A DNA stretch of 64,000 nucleotides from Hymenobacter volaticus (GTDB taxonomy: Bacteria > Bacteroidota > Bacteroidia > Cytophagales > Hymenobacteraceae): the NCBI RefSeq assembly GCF_022921055.1, contig NZ_CP095064.1, positions 62,001-126,000 on the forward strand, given 5' to 3'. Position 1 is the first letter of the stretch. Each line of letters begins with the position of its first letter. The translations under genes were made by a program, and so were the position numbers. A model generated the notes under the pieces. That model did not search any database, was not told the origin of the DNA, and was given only the letters and a program-made list of their open reading frames with translations. Of the stretch, positions 51,901 through 59,330 are shown piece by piece.

Positions 51901-53806
51901 GCTGAAATATGATGTAGAGGTATCGGCAGGAGTAGATATAGTGAATAAAACAGTCAACTGGACCTTCCAGACAATTGACCCGGCAACCGGGTTGCCGCCG
52001 GCTGACCCACTGGCTGGTTTCCTTCCTGTCAATGATTCAACAGGCCGGGGCGAGGGGTTTGTAACGTATTCGGTAAAACCGCTGGCAAATGTGCAGACCG
52101 GTGACTCCATTACTGCTCAGGCCACCATTGTGTTCGATATTGAGGAACCCATTTCCACCAATGTCTGGCAAAATGTGGCTGATGCCAAACCTCCCGTAAC
52201 AACAGTACAAAGTCTGCCGGTGATCAGTGCTGAAAACGTGATTCCTGTCCGCTTCAGCGGCGCAGATGATGAGTCAGGATCTGGAATTAGCTCGTATGCG
52301 CTTTATTTTGCGGCTGATGAGGCTCCTTACCGCTTATTCGGCGAGTTTGGAAAAGATAGTGTGGCCTTATTCAAAGGTGAGCCGGGAGTAAAGTATCAAT
52401 TCATTTCGGTGGGCATTGACAATGCCGGTAATGAGGAGGCAATGAAAGAGGCTCCGGAAGCGGGTACCACAATACCCGCCGGAAACCGGGCACCGGTTTT
52501 CAGAATCAACGGCAGAACGATTGTCAACTCAGCTGTCGTCGCCTGCGTCAACTCTACCGTAACACAATGTATAAACGTTGTTGATCCTGAGCAGGACGCC
52601 ATCACCTACTCACTGATTGATATTCCGGAGTCTTTGAAAGCCGCACTGTCATCCACCGGAGTAGGCTTCTGTCTTGATCTTACCGCTGAGTCGGATTATA
52701 CAGGTAATGATTCGCTTCAGGTGAAGGCTTGTGATGATTATGGTAACTGCACTACCTTGACCTTTAAAATTACTACTGGTCCGGCAGTAAGTTTAAACGC
52801 CTTTAGTAGCATTTCAATTAGTGCCTCTGCTTTTCCGCTTACCGGCGGCTCTCCTGCCGGCGGTACCTTCAGTGGTCCGGGCGTGAGCAACGGCACCTTC
52901 AGCCCGGCCGCCGCTGGTGTGGGTACCCACACGATTACCTACACCTATTCGGATGCAGGTGGCTGCACGGGCACGGCTACGCGGCCCATCACCGTCAACC
53001 CAGCCCCCACAACGGACAGCGTGGTGTACCGGCTCAACGCGGGCGGAGGGGCGCTTATCACGTCGGCAGGTTCATTCTCCGCCGATCAGTACTACTCGCC
53101 TAACCCCGGGAATATCTACTCTACCGGCAATGCCATTGCTGGCACGACCGACGACGACCTCTACCAGAGTGAGCGCTACGGCTCCTTCACCTACACCCTG
53201 CCCGTGCCCAATGGGCACTACCTAGTCAAGCTGCACTTCGCCGAAATCTACTGGAACGCTCCGGGTCAACGCGTGTTCGACGTGATGGCCGAAGGCACCC
53301 ACATGCTTCAGGCGTATGACATCGTGCAAAAGGTGGGACCGCTGACGGCCACCACCGAGTCTTTTGCCGTTACCGTGAACGACGGCGTGCTCTCGTTGGC
53401 CTTTGTACCCGGGGCGGGTGGGGTAGACCAACCCAAAGTGTCTGCAATCGAGGTACTGAGTGGCGGCTCCGCTCTGTCGGCATCGACTGCTCGCTCCGTA
53501 GCCAGGCCCTTAGCGGCTGTTGCTTCGGTTAAGCTGCCCGGGTATAGCGCCCAGGTCAAGCTCTACCCCAATCCGTCCCCTGATGGCCGCTATAGCATCG
53601 AGTTGCCAGCCGTATTCCAAGGTGAAGTGAGTTACACCTTGGTCTCGTCGATGGGCACGACCTTGAGTCAGGGCCAACGCACGGTTTCGGGCGCCGGGCA
53701 GCCTATAACCTTCGACTTCTCGCAGCAGCTCGCGGCGGAAGGGATTTATTACCTACACCTGCGCGGGGCCAAGGGGCAGGCCCACGTCAAGCTGCTGCGT
53801 AAATAA
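42911..53806 (+). CDS. Giant 3631-residue modular T9SS surface protein
   Basis: A signal peptide (MNCLPMMQRCRQLLATLVLT ... LQAQ) is followed by: four EYFxDxDPGYG modules (residues about 30-345), a discoidin-like domain (345-490), an IPT/TIG domain (493-570), several Ig/PKD-like domains to about 1136, two MBG-like repeats (QTISFGPLASKTYGDAPFTL), an FN3-like domain, seven CARDB domains (about 1489-2360), a PPC-like domain, an AT-rich region of unusual sequence (about 2470-2900), a SDPNDITGPKGYG module, a cadherin/Ig-like domain, a malectin domain (about 3372-3517) and a T9SS sorting domain (VKLYPNPSPDGRYSIELP). The middle third is much AT-richer than both ends. The frame is intact over 10.9 kb. 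Probably an adhesin-like surface protein. Confidence 0.85.
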   Translation: MNCLPMMQRCRQLLATLVLTVMSLALQAQALPTLDRVEYFLDADPGFGQATAVSLPAASTDLTTLSFPVNLEGIAPGFHNLFIRSRAGANNWGQTSRQLLYVGSADATAIPTLNRVEYFVDADPGYGSATAATLPTTSTNLPNLSFAVPLGNVGSGFHNLFFRSRDANGTWSQTQRQIFYVTPITDISPPSSLVDLEYFVDTDPGYGQGTNIPISGGANATNVNFTVGLGALPVGFHTLFYRSKDANGSWSQTQSRIFYVDSGITANIPNLDKAEYYFDTDPGYGSATNIPVATPGTDLPDLNLLADASALPDGPHRLFVRVRNADGQWSQILSRSFTKSGCSSSENLAANRPNPSSYTGNGLTAAAVEAIFNGAPVTGGSSTFFNNYFIQADLGTALRPLSEVQLSLLNPNSAVVNYTLQIQTSTNLSTWTTVDSYQALLPASQTAPLLVTRPLTAGQNNVRGLRLVLLLPTIPQGIQMSNAGVFYFNCSGPTITGFTPAGGPAGTVVTITGTNLSGATAVTFNGVAAGPITNNTATSLTVAAPVGGASGQICVTTPAGVACSAQSYNYPAAIATGTISPSTPCGGQTISVPFSANTADFGAGNAFKFQLSDADGNFAADAPLLGTLVTSNASGGTLSGAIPLATPAGTGYRVRVVASVPATVGTANTVNLTINTTPVSQAAGPVTVANGSPINLTIAPDYAGATYSWTGPNNFTSTQQNPTIASATNPGVNRFTVTVTLGSCTYSSFVDVNVQPSTDAILTLTPFAGPLCVATPRNLAFEVTGNAFPAGNVLTAQLSDVSGSFAAPVNIGTVNFSGIGNGSVTVALPRATEAGSGYRIRLVASNPTTIVSNTNGSDLTVNALPVVTVSSNSPVRADGTLQLQGGPAATGNTYAWTFIAANGNTSGVISNQQNPQVTNAQPAQSGRYRLALTNAAGCTDTASTLVTITPTEPVTTLMLQSINQAVCAGNGLTLSFTVAGPGFTTATTISAVLSDVNGVFSASSPIIGSASIITATAETLFVAIPPSTPTGANYRIRLESDSNPVVTSNEVGASITNLTTASAGSNSPVAAGSTLTLTATGISGATYQWTGPNGYAATGPNQTISGATVANAGSYQVTISLNGCSKTVSTTVIVNTINRLDQTISFGPLASKTYGDAPFTLVATASSGLPVSFSVSSVPSGVASLSGDTITILGAGEVTVTALQAGNSTYNPASSSETIKIDKAGQTIAFGPVPDKIFGDDPFALSAQASSGLPVNFSVLSGNGLITNGNQLTFTGAGNITVQASQPGNNNFLPAASQQRTLCVSAGQPGTITGGSAVCQGSQQYSVPAVAGVEYTWTVSGGAVISSSGNAATVDWTSPGSFLLTVTASGNCGEATTRSISVSVTESLAPDIATSLLPVNGTLGLSLPLNLSWKPSVNAESYDLYIWPASEPVPPSVPFANNLTSINYTVTKGLDFGILYNWRVVAKNKCNSSESLVQRFALRQLPDLLVYDLQVPESAIAGTPIGVRWKVSNTGAGSTQSQTWTDEVYLSTDTILDFSSDVLLGRAQNVSFLQPGQIYKGEANFVIPVSVFGQYYVFVTSNRGSLLESEKANNTVRSEARIPVTVIPLADVRPVSAAIPATAFGNDFVTVTYRFKNEGNASIINKNWTDQIWISPDSNFVATEARLLGSNPVGPLILPKDSSYTRAFRAKIPHSLYGNFYVHVLANAGRSFEEISRENNVATTRSMNVKLRPPADLAVTNVAVPPAVFSGQPLEISWNVQNQGANDPVEAAWTDHLYISKAPVFDIKTAVLLGKTVYSKSNPLLPDAMYSQRASYTIPEGLSGNYYVYVLTDGDSTVFEYIYDDNNLTRSRQPVTVNYAYADLAGVQGQTDLDSVGVREILTVSWVTGNIGPNTAFASWTDAIYLSKDKVLSRDDIPLGEFSNASDIISGSRISNTAKVLMKGVYAGEYFLLVRIDSKNRVFENDPAGKDLKSNNVFALPKPVYVKGLGVADLTVKKFTIESQPFSGKPVTLSWQVANVGSALTVLKQGYWSDNVYLSADSVLHPTDTLLKSYFNDKEVGPGEEYLNSISVRLPDDKFGKYYLILQAAIDSLNANDFNSANNLKAIPVTIALTDPADLVVEALSVPRQLIAGQQLHLPYTVRNQGKGVAQSALWSDKFYISTTPGIASGSLLIGRRERTAGLAANAAYRDSVQVNIPPGYSGVYYIVAVVDGGNVVYEHLAEENNSYAAVVEIQSPTPTDLIITETEVPATVGLGDDLQAAYIIKNAGAGRGVGTLKNGLYFSSPNNTVLNGAVDKLMGVDLGYVDLAPGQSITRSLQTKVKDINPGEYRGIAGTDLLNHIVETNEDNNGKAAGNTTSITISTLVLEVEKTVLLDKGDLLYYKIDVADDLDLVLNLTSNQPEGQNKVFIAYDRVPTLSDFDHQNTNTISTNQQVLVPSTKAGTYYVLIQTETKFSKPQQVKILARALPLSILGITPKKVGQGRVTCTLTGARFTPETKVYLKRPGGERVAQASVVQFTNSMQMRIRWQLDSVAVGLYDVTAVNGGIEVNLSPGIEVEPALAYQVGIQEQVPSLIRLGGSGHFSFRMENISNVDIPHSYVFIDVPAGTKINNYIVDVKSITTSRIEYSIDSTEVNDWEEDDDVLFTSTIVKDLSPGEIFTANFNATPSQAGNFETSITGLAFSRIGLVNRLVYEIEELRRLLSNEPSILDENLILLIQKPEEFRNAILQIYVKAGIISSEEVEEGGYRLAQNLNFSNVFLASLGNNSSIIYSEKSSLDACYCDKVKIECLVPALIKFGATYPATVGRIMISGLARFIEKQTRKLIKREIRRRRNGETSICDDLWACRNVPISGQGWGMFAKNARRADQVFEDEGSGGGGGSPDPCNPNPPQTPPPNSTQTYPTRVIRASDPNDITGPKGYGPQRFVSGRNTMPYTIRFENDPKLATTAAQLVTIVLPLDEQLNPLSVRVGSFGFSNFTFQVPDNIANYTRVLDLPDSLKYDVEVSAGVDIVNKTVNWTFQTIDPATGLPPADPLAGFLPVNDSTGRGEGFVTYSVKPLANVQTGDSITAQATIVFDIEEPISTNVWQNVADAKPPVTTVQSLPVISAENVIPVRFSGADDESGSGISSYALYFAADEAPYRLFGEFGKDSVALFKGEPGVKYQFISVGIDNAGNEEAMKEAPEAGTTIPAGNRAPVFRINGRTIVNSAVVACVNSTVTQCINVVDPEQDAITYSLIDIPESLKAALSSTGVGFCLDLTAESDYTGNDSLQVKACDDYGNCTTLTFKITTGPAVSLNAFSSISISASAFPLTGGSPAGGTFSGPGVSNGTFSPAAAGVGTHTITYTYSDAGGCTGTATRPITVNPAPTTDSVVYRLNAGGGALITSAGSFSADQYYSPNPGNIYSTGNAIAGTTDDDLYQSERYGSFTYTLPVPNGHYLVKLHFAEIYWNAPGQRVFDVMAEGTHMLQAYDIVQKVGPLTATTESFAVTVNDGVLSLAFVPGAGGVDQPKVSAIEVLSGGSALSASTARSVARPLAAVASVKLPGYSAQVKLYPNPSPDGRYSIELPAVFQGEVSYTLVSSMGTTLSQGQRTVSGAGQPITFDFSQQLAAEGIYYLHLRGAKGQAHVKLLRK

Positions 53807-53864
53807 GCGGCCAAGTGCTAAGCCTACGCACGCTTTCGCCTCGCGGTAAGTGCCCAGGGGGATA

Positions 53865-53990
53865 GCAGGCTATCCTATGGATAGCCTGCCAGTGCGAATC
53901 CCCGGCCCAGAACGAGGGGCCGTACTGAGCGTTTTACGGTAGTGAAAAAGTCAAAAGGGTCTGTTGCCCTCGGCAACAGACCCTCTTTTT
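53865..53990 (+). terminator. Two hairpins ending the giant gene, second a Rho-independent terminator
   Basis: An 11-bp perfect inverted repeat (GCAGGCTATCC-TAT-GGATAGCCTGC) is at 53865-53889. A 12-bp perfect stem (GGGTCTGTTGCC / GGCAACAGACCC) followed by TCTTTTT is at 53957-53990. The second is nearly the same as the hairpin at 9484, so the terminator was duplicated together with the malectin/T9SS 3' end. The bases 53991-54151 show no gene. Confidence 0.75.
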
Positions 53991-54151
53991 ATGTCTGGTC
54001 TGCTACCCAAGAACGAATTACGGGGTATGACCCTCTTGGAGTAGCGCGTGCATGGAAAACATTACTGGTGTATTTATGAATTTAAAAAATGGACTAAGCG
54101 ACACTATAAAACTACAGTCGTCTATTGAGCGAGTAGAATCAAGTTTAGAAG

Positions 54152-54942
54152 ATGATTCAGTATTTATTTTTTTGCCGATACAATTATTATATTGCTAATA
54201 TTAAAAGTGATATAATTTATTCTATGAAATTCAATATAAGCCCTTTTTATTTTAGATCCTTTGTTCCCAAACTGTTTTCATCTCATGTTTTTAAGAATAA
54301 ACTGGTTGTACTGAATCAAAACAATGTTTATGTATATAATTATAAACTTCATCTTATAAATTCTTTCGCTGCTAACCAGGTTGTAGCAAAATTAGTTAAG
54401 ATTGATGATAACTACTTCGCTGTAGTGCTTAAAGATGGAAGTGTAACCTGTTATGATTTAAATCTAAACAAAATATGGTCATTTATAAAAAAGCATTTCT
54501 CAAACAATTATTCCTCGTTGAATTTCAATATAAATTTTTATAATGGCAAGTTGGTTACTATCGATCGTTCAAATACTTATCATACATTCAATACTGCAGG
54601 TGCTATACTAGATTCTGGGCGGTACAAAAATATTAGAAGTAACCCTGTTAGTATAATTAATTATTCACAAAACATGAGGTATTACTTTTTTTACCTATAC
54701 CCGGAGCCTCAATACCGCCAATGGATTCTGTCTCATATTCTGAATTGTGGACAACAAAAAATAAATTATTATTTGAGTATCGATTTGAACGCAATCTATA
54801 TGGCGAAATATTTGATGATAATATTATCTTATTCAAAGACATTAATAGTGACTTGATAATGATTTATCGTACACCTAAAGGAGCTTTGTCAATTTTAAGA
54901 AAAATAGAATTGAAGTCAAATTATCATATGGGAATTAATTAA
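54152..54942 (+). CDS. AT-rich orphan protein, propeller-like (one frameshift)
   Basis: The sequence is extremely AT-rich compared with everything nearby. The product (start perhaps ATG 54224, MKFNISPFYFRSFVPKLFSS) has repeated short strands of the type KLVVLNQNNVYVYNYKLHLI, FAVVLKDGSVTCYDLNLNKI, NGKLVTIDRSNTYHTFNTAG, resembling a PQQ/WD-like beta-propeller. Near 54690-54715 one base is missing; the frame continues as SVSYSELWTTKNKLLFEYRF ... YHMGIN and stops at 54942. No signal peptide is certain and no family is recognised. Base composition indicates transfer from an AT-rich source. Confidence 0.55.
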
Positions 54943-54993
54943 TATAAATTATTAAGCAGATTAATAGCGCACTGATAAGTCGGCAAGTTCTAT

Positions 54994-55455
54994 TTGAACA
55001 CCCCTCAGCACAATGATGAGTTCATCCACGGAGAAAAGGAGCAGCTGCAATGCGGACGCTGGTATTACAATCGAGCCGGCGGCGTAGATTTGACATTTGT
55101 TAACGGTATAAATCCTGGAGGTATTCTCTTAAGGGGGCTGCATAGACTGGATGAACCTCGAGGCGTCGTATATGGTCCGCAACGTGTATTGCGAGAGTTG
55201 CTTGCTGTCCAAGAGCCGGTTTGGGCGGCACCACAGGGGTGGCAGCTGGAAGCTTGTGAGTCCGTGCAAGGACACCTCTAGCAGACTTATCGGGTAGGAC
55301 TTAAGAAGAAGGTGAATTTAGAAGTTGAGGCCTTTCGACTTATCCCCTATCGATTTATTGCCCATGCGGATTATCTTAAACAACTGCCCAGTGACGAGCA
55401 GAATAAGTTGTGTAAAGCCTTAAATCTTACAAAAGCCGAAATCACGGCATTGTAG
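54994..55455 (+). pseudogene. Hypothetical gene with an in-frame TAG
   Basis: One frame reads LQCGRWYYNRAGGVDLTFVN followed by GINPGGILLRGLHRLDEPRG ... YGPQRVLRELLAV to a TAG at 55279-55281, and directly continues QTYRVGLKKKVNLEVEAFRL ... RFIAHADYLKQLPSDEQNKL to TAG at 55453-55455. Both halves look coding, so a nonsense mutation in one gene is likely; the start (TTG 54994 or upstream) is unclear. I do not recognise the family. The stretch 55456-56010 shows no supported gene. Confidence 0.4.
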
Positions 55456-56010
55456 TTTTGAGTATAGAAGAATGGATATAAAACCGGTGTATTAAACACG
55501 AAATTTAAGCAAGAAGTAAGAATAGCTCACTGTATTGCCAGAGTTATAACTGGGATACATGTGATTGCGCATTGAGGGGCGCTGCTGTTTCAACAGTGAC
55601 CTGCCATCAAATTTATAGTGGCACTAAAAAGCTTTTCTGATACGTCGCTTCGAGGAAATTAAAAGTTACAGAAGCCCTGGCAGCGCCCGCCCATATTCGG
55701 GCTAGCTGCATGCTTACCTCTACCATCGTCCATTTTAATACGGATCTTGAAGATTTGCACGTACCAGTCCGACCTATTTGCCGACTGTAGGCACTCGCAT
55801 ATTCTAGCATCATCTGTTTGTCTAGCCAAGTCAATAAACTGAAGGATAATGGCACATAGATTTTTGAGACGGCAATTCTAAATTTCCGCAGTCTTTTGTA
55901 TTAGCAATGAAAATAGATGCATTTTTTAGTGACGATGTCCCGGATAACGCTCGATTTAAGGGGCACCTAGTCCGAGTATCCTTTCCTGACAGACCTGTTA
56001 ACCTATTTCA

Positions 56011-56063
56011 GGACAAGACAAGGAGGGTCGTCCGCAATTGCGACGACCCTCCTTGTCTTGTCC
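56011..56063 (-). terminator. 22-bp perfect inverted repeat downstream of the NIPSNAP-like gene
   Basis: Arms 56011-56032 and 56042-56063 are perfectly complementary (core GACAAGGAGGGTCGTC) around a 9-base centre that itself contains the palindrome GCAATTGC. It lies 54 bp past the stop of the minus-strand gene ending at 56117, where a transcription stop is expected, but no T tract follows on either strand. Confidence 0.55.
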
Positions 56064-56116
56064 CTGGAAAAGCAGGCTGCTCGAAGCTAGTAGCGCTAGT
56101 CCAGCAGCGAGCAGAA

Positions 56117-56593
56117 TCAATACCTCGTTTCTTGGGCCATGAGTCCGCGCAGATAGCCCGTGTCCGCGGCACCCTGGGTACTTGGGCGGGTGAGCAGTAG
56201 CAGGCGCCAGTCGGCCAAGGCCGCCCGGCGGATGGGCGCCACCTGACGGGCATAAACGTCGCTTTCCACCCAGCGACGAAAAACGCCGAGGTTGCGGTAT
56301 TCTACCAGCGCGACTTCATCCCACTGCTCGCCAGGTAAACCGACCAGTTGCGCCCGGGCCGCGCCCTGGAATACGAGGGTGAACTCCGCCGGGTCATTAA
56401 ACTGCAGAAAGGCGTCAATGTACGCCTTGTACGCTTCCTGGCCGGTACGAGGTGGCGGGGCGGTGGGGTCATCGTAGGCGGCTTGGGCGCGGTAACGCAG
56501 CAGATTGAGCATCACAACGGGCTGCTCGGTGGGCAAGGCCGCGGCGGCGGCCAGTAGAGCGTCGGGGCTCAGGTCGGGAAGGGTGTCCAGCAT
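56117..56593 (-). CDS. DUF1330/NIPSNAP-like protein
   Basis: The start MLDTLPDLSPDALLAAAAAL at 56593 is preferred; the open frame extends to 56641 with a hydrophobic lead. The product (PVVMLNLLRYRAQAAYDDPT ... EAYKAYIDAFLQF ... WDEVALVEYRNLGVFRRWVE ... LADWRLLLLTRP) has the MLNLLRY start and the VALVEYRN/FRRWVES pattern of ferredoxin-fold NIPSNAP/DUF1330 proteins. These are small cytoplasmic proteins of poorly defined role. It lies next to a Crp/Fnr regulator read in the same direction. Confidence 0.7.
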   Translation of the reverse strand: MLDTLPDLSPDALLAAAAALPTEQPVVMLNLLRYRAQAAYDDPTAPPPRTGQEAYKAYIDAFLQFNDPAEFTLVFQGAARAQLVGLPGEQWDEVALVEYRNLGVFRRWVESDVYARQVAPIRRAALADWRLLLLTRPSTQGAADTGYLRGLMAQETRY

Positions 56594-56673
56594 GGCAGGA
56601 AGAAAATTGAAGAAGATCAGTAAAAGGAGGCCGCAAAGCACGTCACTCCTCTCTTCGACCTCCTTAAACTACT

Positions 56674-57303
56674 TTAAGAACGTGCCGGGCTCGTGTGTTT
56701 ACGGCGCAACATGCTCAAAAACTCGGGCGTGATCCCGAGGTAAGAAGCAATATGCTTTTGCGCCACGCGGTTGAGCAGGCGGGGGTACTGTTGATGGAAG
56801 CGGATAAATCGTGCCTCGGCCGTCAGGCGCAGCATCGCCCCCAGTCGGCGTTCCAGCAACTGGTAGCCCTTTTGAGAGAGGAGCCGAAAGAAGCGCTCAA
56901 ACTTGGGCACCTGGATGCACAGGTTCTCCAGGTCGGACAGGCTAAGAGAAAGCAGGTCAGTCTCTTCTAAGGCTTGCAGGGTCAGCTTGGCCCGGCCGCC
57001 ATCGAAAAAGCTGGCCGAGTCGGTGCACCACCACCCTTCGGTGGAGAAGGCGAGGTTGTGTTCTCGCCCCTCGGCATCGGTCGCATAGGTACGGACACAG
57101 CCGCTCACCACGAACCAGAGGCAGGGCGCGCGCGCGCCCGCAACGAGTAAGTGGTCACCGCTGGCTACCTGCTGCGTGCCGAGCAGCTGGATGAAGTCGG
57201 CGGCCTCTTCGGGTGTTAGCAGGACGTGGCGGGCGACATTAGCTAGTATCTGCGAATACCTAGGGGACATGACGGGTAAGAAAGCTTTACGAATGTGTTC
57301 CAT
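56674..57303 (-). CDS. Crp/Fnr-family transcriptional regulator
   Basis: The 209-residue product has a cyclic-nucleotide-binding fold (GDHLLVAGARAPCLWFVVSG followed by CVRTYATDAEGREHNLAFST) and ends in a helix-turn-helix (QKHIASYLGITPEFLSMLRR). Effector residues for cAMP are not obvious, as is common in Bacteroidota Crp-like proteins. It is divergent in position from a similar regulator at 59331 and near an SDR gene and a NIPSNAP-like gene, which may be its targets. Confidence 0.85.
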   Translation of the reverse strand: MEHIRKAFLPVMSPRYSQILANVARHVLLTPEEAADFIQLLGTQQVASGDHLLVAGARAPCLWFVVSGCVRTYATDAEGREHNLAFSTEGWWCTDSASFFDGGRAKLTLQALEETDLLSLSLSDLENLCIQVPKFERFFRLLSQKGYQLLERRLGAMLRLTAEARFIRFHQQYPRLLNRVAQKHIASYLGITPEFLSMLRRKHTSPARS

Positions 57304-57563
57304 CGGTGAATAACTGGCAATCTGGCGCTATCGGTAGCACCACCGACTACTTAGTAAGCCAACTCGTCTTGTACTTAATACCGATAAGGGGCCCGTATCG
57401 CGCGTATTCTAAGGGCTGATTACTCTACTACCTACTCGAGACGGAATGTAGACGACTACTAGCAAAACCTACTTTCAAGCGCTTCACCTGCCGAGGGAGA
57501 GCAACGCTTGGAAGTAGGTTATAGTGGGGATAGCGTACGCTATCCAAGCCGGCGGGGCCTCCA

Positions 57564-58320
57564 CTACAAGTTGATAGCCCCCCATCCGCTAACACTTCGG
57601 AACCGAGCATGAAAGAAGAATCCTCGGAAGCGAGAAACACCGCGACTCGGCCAATCTCGCTGGCCTTTCCCATACGTTTAAGCGCCGCCACCGCAGCGAG
57701 ATCTATTTTTTGTTGCGTTGCTTCTTCCTCTGACAACCCAAATTTATCATACACTGGGGTATCGATAATGCCCGGACTGAGCACGTTGACCCGAATATTC
57801 CGCGCGAGCAAGTCCTGCGAAAACGACCGGGCAAACGACACGATGGCGGCTTTCGCGGCGGTATAGAGCGTCAGCCCCACAAACGCCTTGTGCGCCCCAT
57901 GGACGACACGAGCACGATAGACGCCCCATCCTGCAGATACGGCAGGGCTTTTTGGACGGTAAAAAAGTAACTTTTGAGGTTGAGATCGATCGACTGTTGA
58001 AATTCCTCCTCCGTCGTGCTGATGACGGAACTGACCGTGCCCTTGGCGGTTGCGCCTCCGGCATTGACAACCAGCGTATCGAGCTTGCCAAACTGGTCGG
58101 CCACCGCCTGGAACACGCGTTCCAAGTCCGCGAGTTGCGTTACGTCGGCTCGGAGGGCCAAGAAGTCGTCGCCCAATTCGCGGGCCGAAGCAGCCAGCGT
58201 TTCCGGGTTGCGACCCACGATAGCGCCCTTAGCGCCTTCGCGCTGGAATTCCTGGGCAATGCCGAAGCCAATGCCACTGTTGCCGCCCGTGATAACGGCT
58301 ACTTTGTCTTGTAGTTTCAT
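57564..58320 (-). CDS. Short-chain dehydrogenase/reductase (two frameshifts)
   Basis: The start MKLQDKVAVITGGNSGIGFG at 58320 follows AG-rich bases (TCCTCC on the plus strand), a usable ribosome site. Motifs: the TGGNSGIG Rossmann loop, LVVNAGGA (NAG), SIVLVSSMG and the catalytic YTAAK. Adding one G (C4 at 57895-57898 on plus) joins SSMGAHKAFVGLTLYTAAKA. A second added G (C6 at 57588-57593) gives LADGGAINL and a stop at 57564-57566, the normal SDR end; otherwise the frame runs on to 57428 with unnatural sequence. An NAD(P)-dependent oxidoreductase of unknown substrate. Confidence 0.85.
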
Positions 58321-58920
58321 AGGAGGAAAAGGAGGAAAAAGTGAAAAAATGGGATGAGTGAAACCAGCCGGTTTGTCCCGTAACCGGTAGGCGAGGCGCG
58401 TTAAAGTCAATGGCGTGGGGTTACCAAGAGGAGGCGTCAAAAGCGGCGGCTTTCTGTTCCAGGATGCCCTTGCCAAGTTGCTGTTGCGCTTAACTAGCGG
58501 TAATGGCCGCCGTGCGGCAGGCATATCCCCTTCGACTTACCTGCAGCGTAAGCGTAGGGAAGGCAAAATAGGTGACCCTGAGGTCTGCGCGCTTCGGCCT
58601 TAGTCACCGGCATAGGAACTGCTCTAGCGTTGCATGCTGCCTTGGCTAGCGCTCATGCAATTAACCCGTTAGTAATAGCTGGACTGTGGCCTTTTGTTGA
58701 ATTGGTACTGACAAGCTGCTTACTTCTACCTACCGCTGCGCTCCAGTAGCCTCCTGCTGAAGACCAAGTAGCCTTCGTAACTAATGCAGGTTCAGTTCGG
58801 GTCCTGATGCCGCCTGTAATGAGCGCTAAGTGAGCAGCTGCACGGTTTGCCATTTGCGAAGGAGTTAGGGCACTTCGTGTGCCGTTTGCCTTTGCAATAG
58901 TAGCGTTGGTGCAAAAGAAT

Positions 58921-58942
58921 AACGGGGACATTTGTCCCCGTT
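58921..58942. terminator. Symmetric hairpin with flanking A/T runs, in a gene-poor stretch
   Basis: AACGGGGACA-TT-TGTCCCCGTT is followed by TTCTTC and preceded by AAAAGAAT, so it could stop transcription from either side. The surrounding 58321-59330 contains no gene I can support; short hydrophobic frames near 58620-58745 look like relics at best. Confidence 0.4.
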
Positions 58943-59330
58943 TTCTTCGATCCGCTCCCTTGCTGTCAAATAGAGTAGGCTGCTCTCTAAGTGCGTGTGC
59001 CTGGTAGCTGCAGCTAGCAAGCCGGAGCCGTGCTTCAGGCCAGCTTAGTTCCTGAGGCGCCTGGCAGGCTACCCAAGGGCATAATAACCACCTCATTAAC
59101 GAGCTGGGAAGCGTACTCAGGATTCAGTCGCCGCAAGCGGTGTGAGCGGGTCAAGACGCTGGTTTTTGGGTGAAGGCCTCTGTATCTACAAAACAATGGC
59201 CCCTAAACACTCGCCCAAGTGTCGAGGTTTAACGAACCGGATTGGAGCTCCTGCGTTACTTCACGTTCCATTCCCCTGCAATGCGGCTGTTTAGCGGCCT
59301 GGTCAACTCCGTTCACCTACGTGCATCGCC

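Noticed and set aside
55613..55855. An 80-codon minus-strand open frame
   Set aside because: No recognisable motif, no ribosome site and no neighbouring partner; support is too weak to list it as a gene.
58653..59096. A 147-codon minus-strand open frame
   Set aside because: No start signal or motif, low-complexity composition, and a symmetric hairpin lies inside it.
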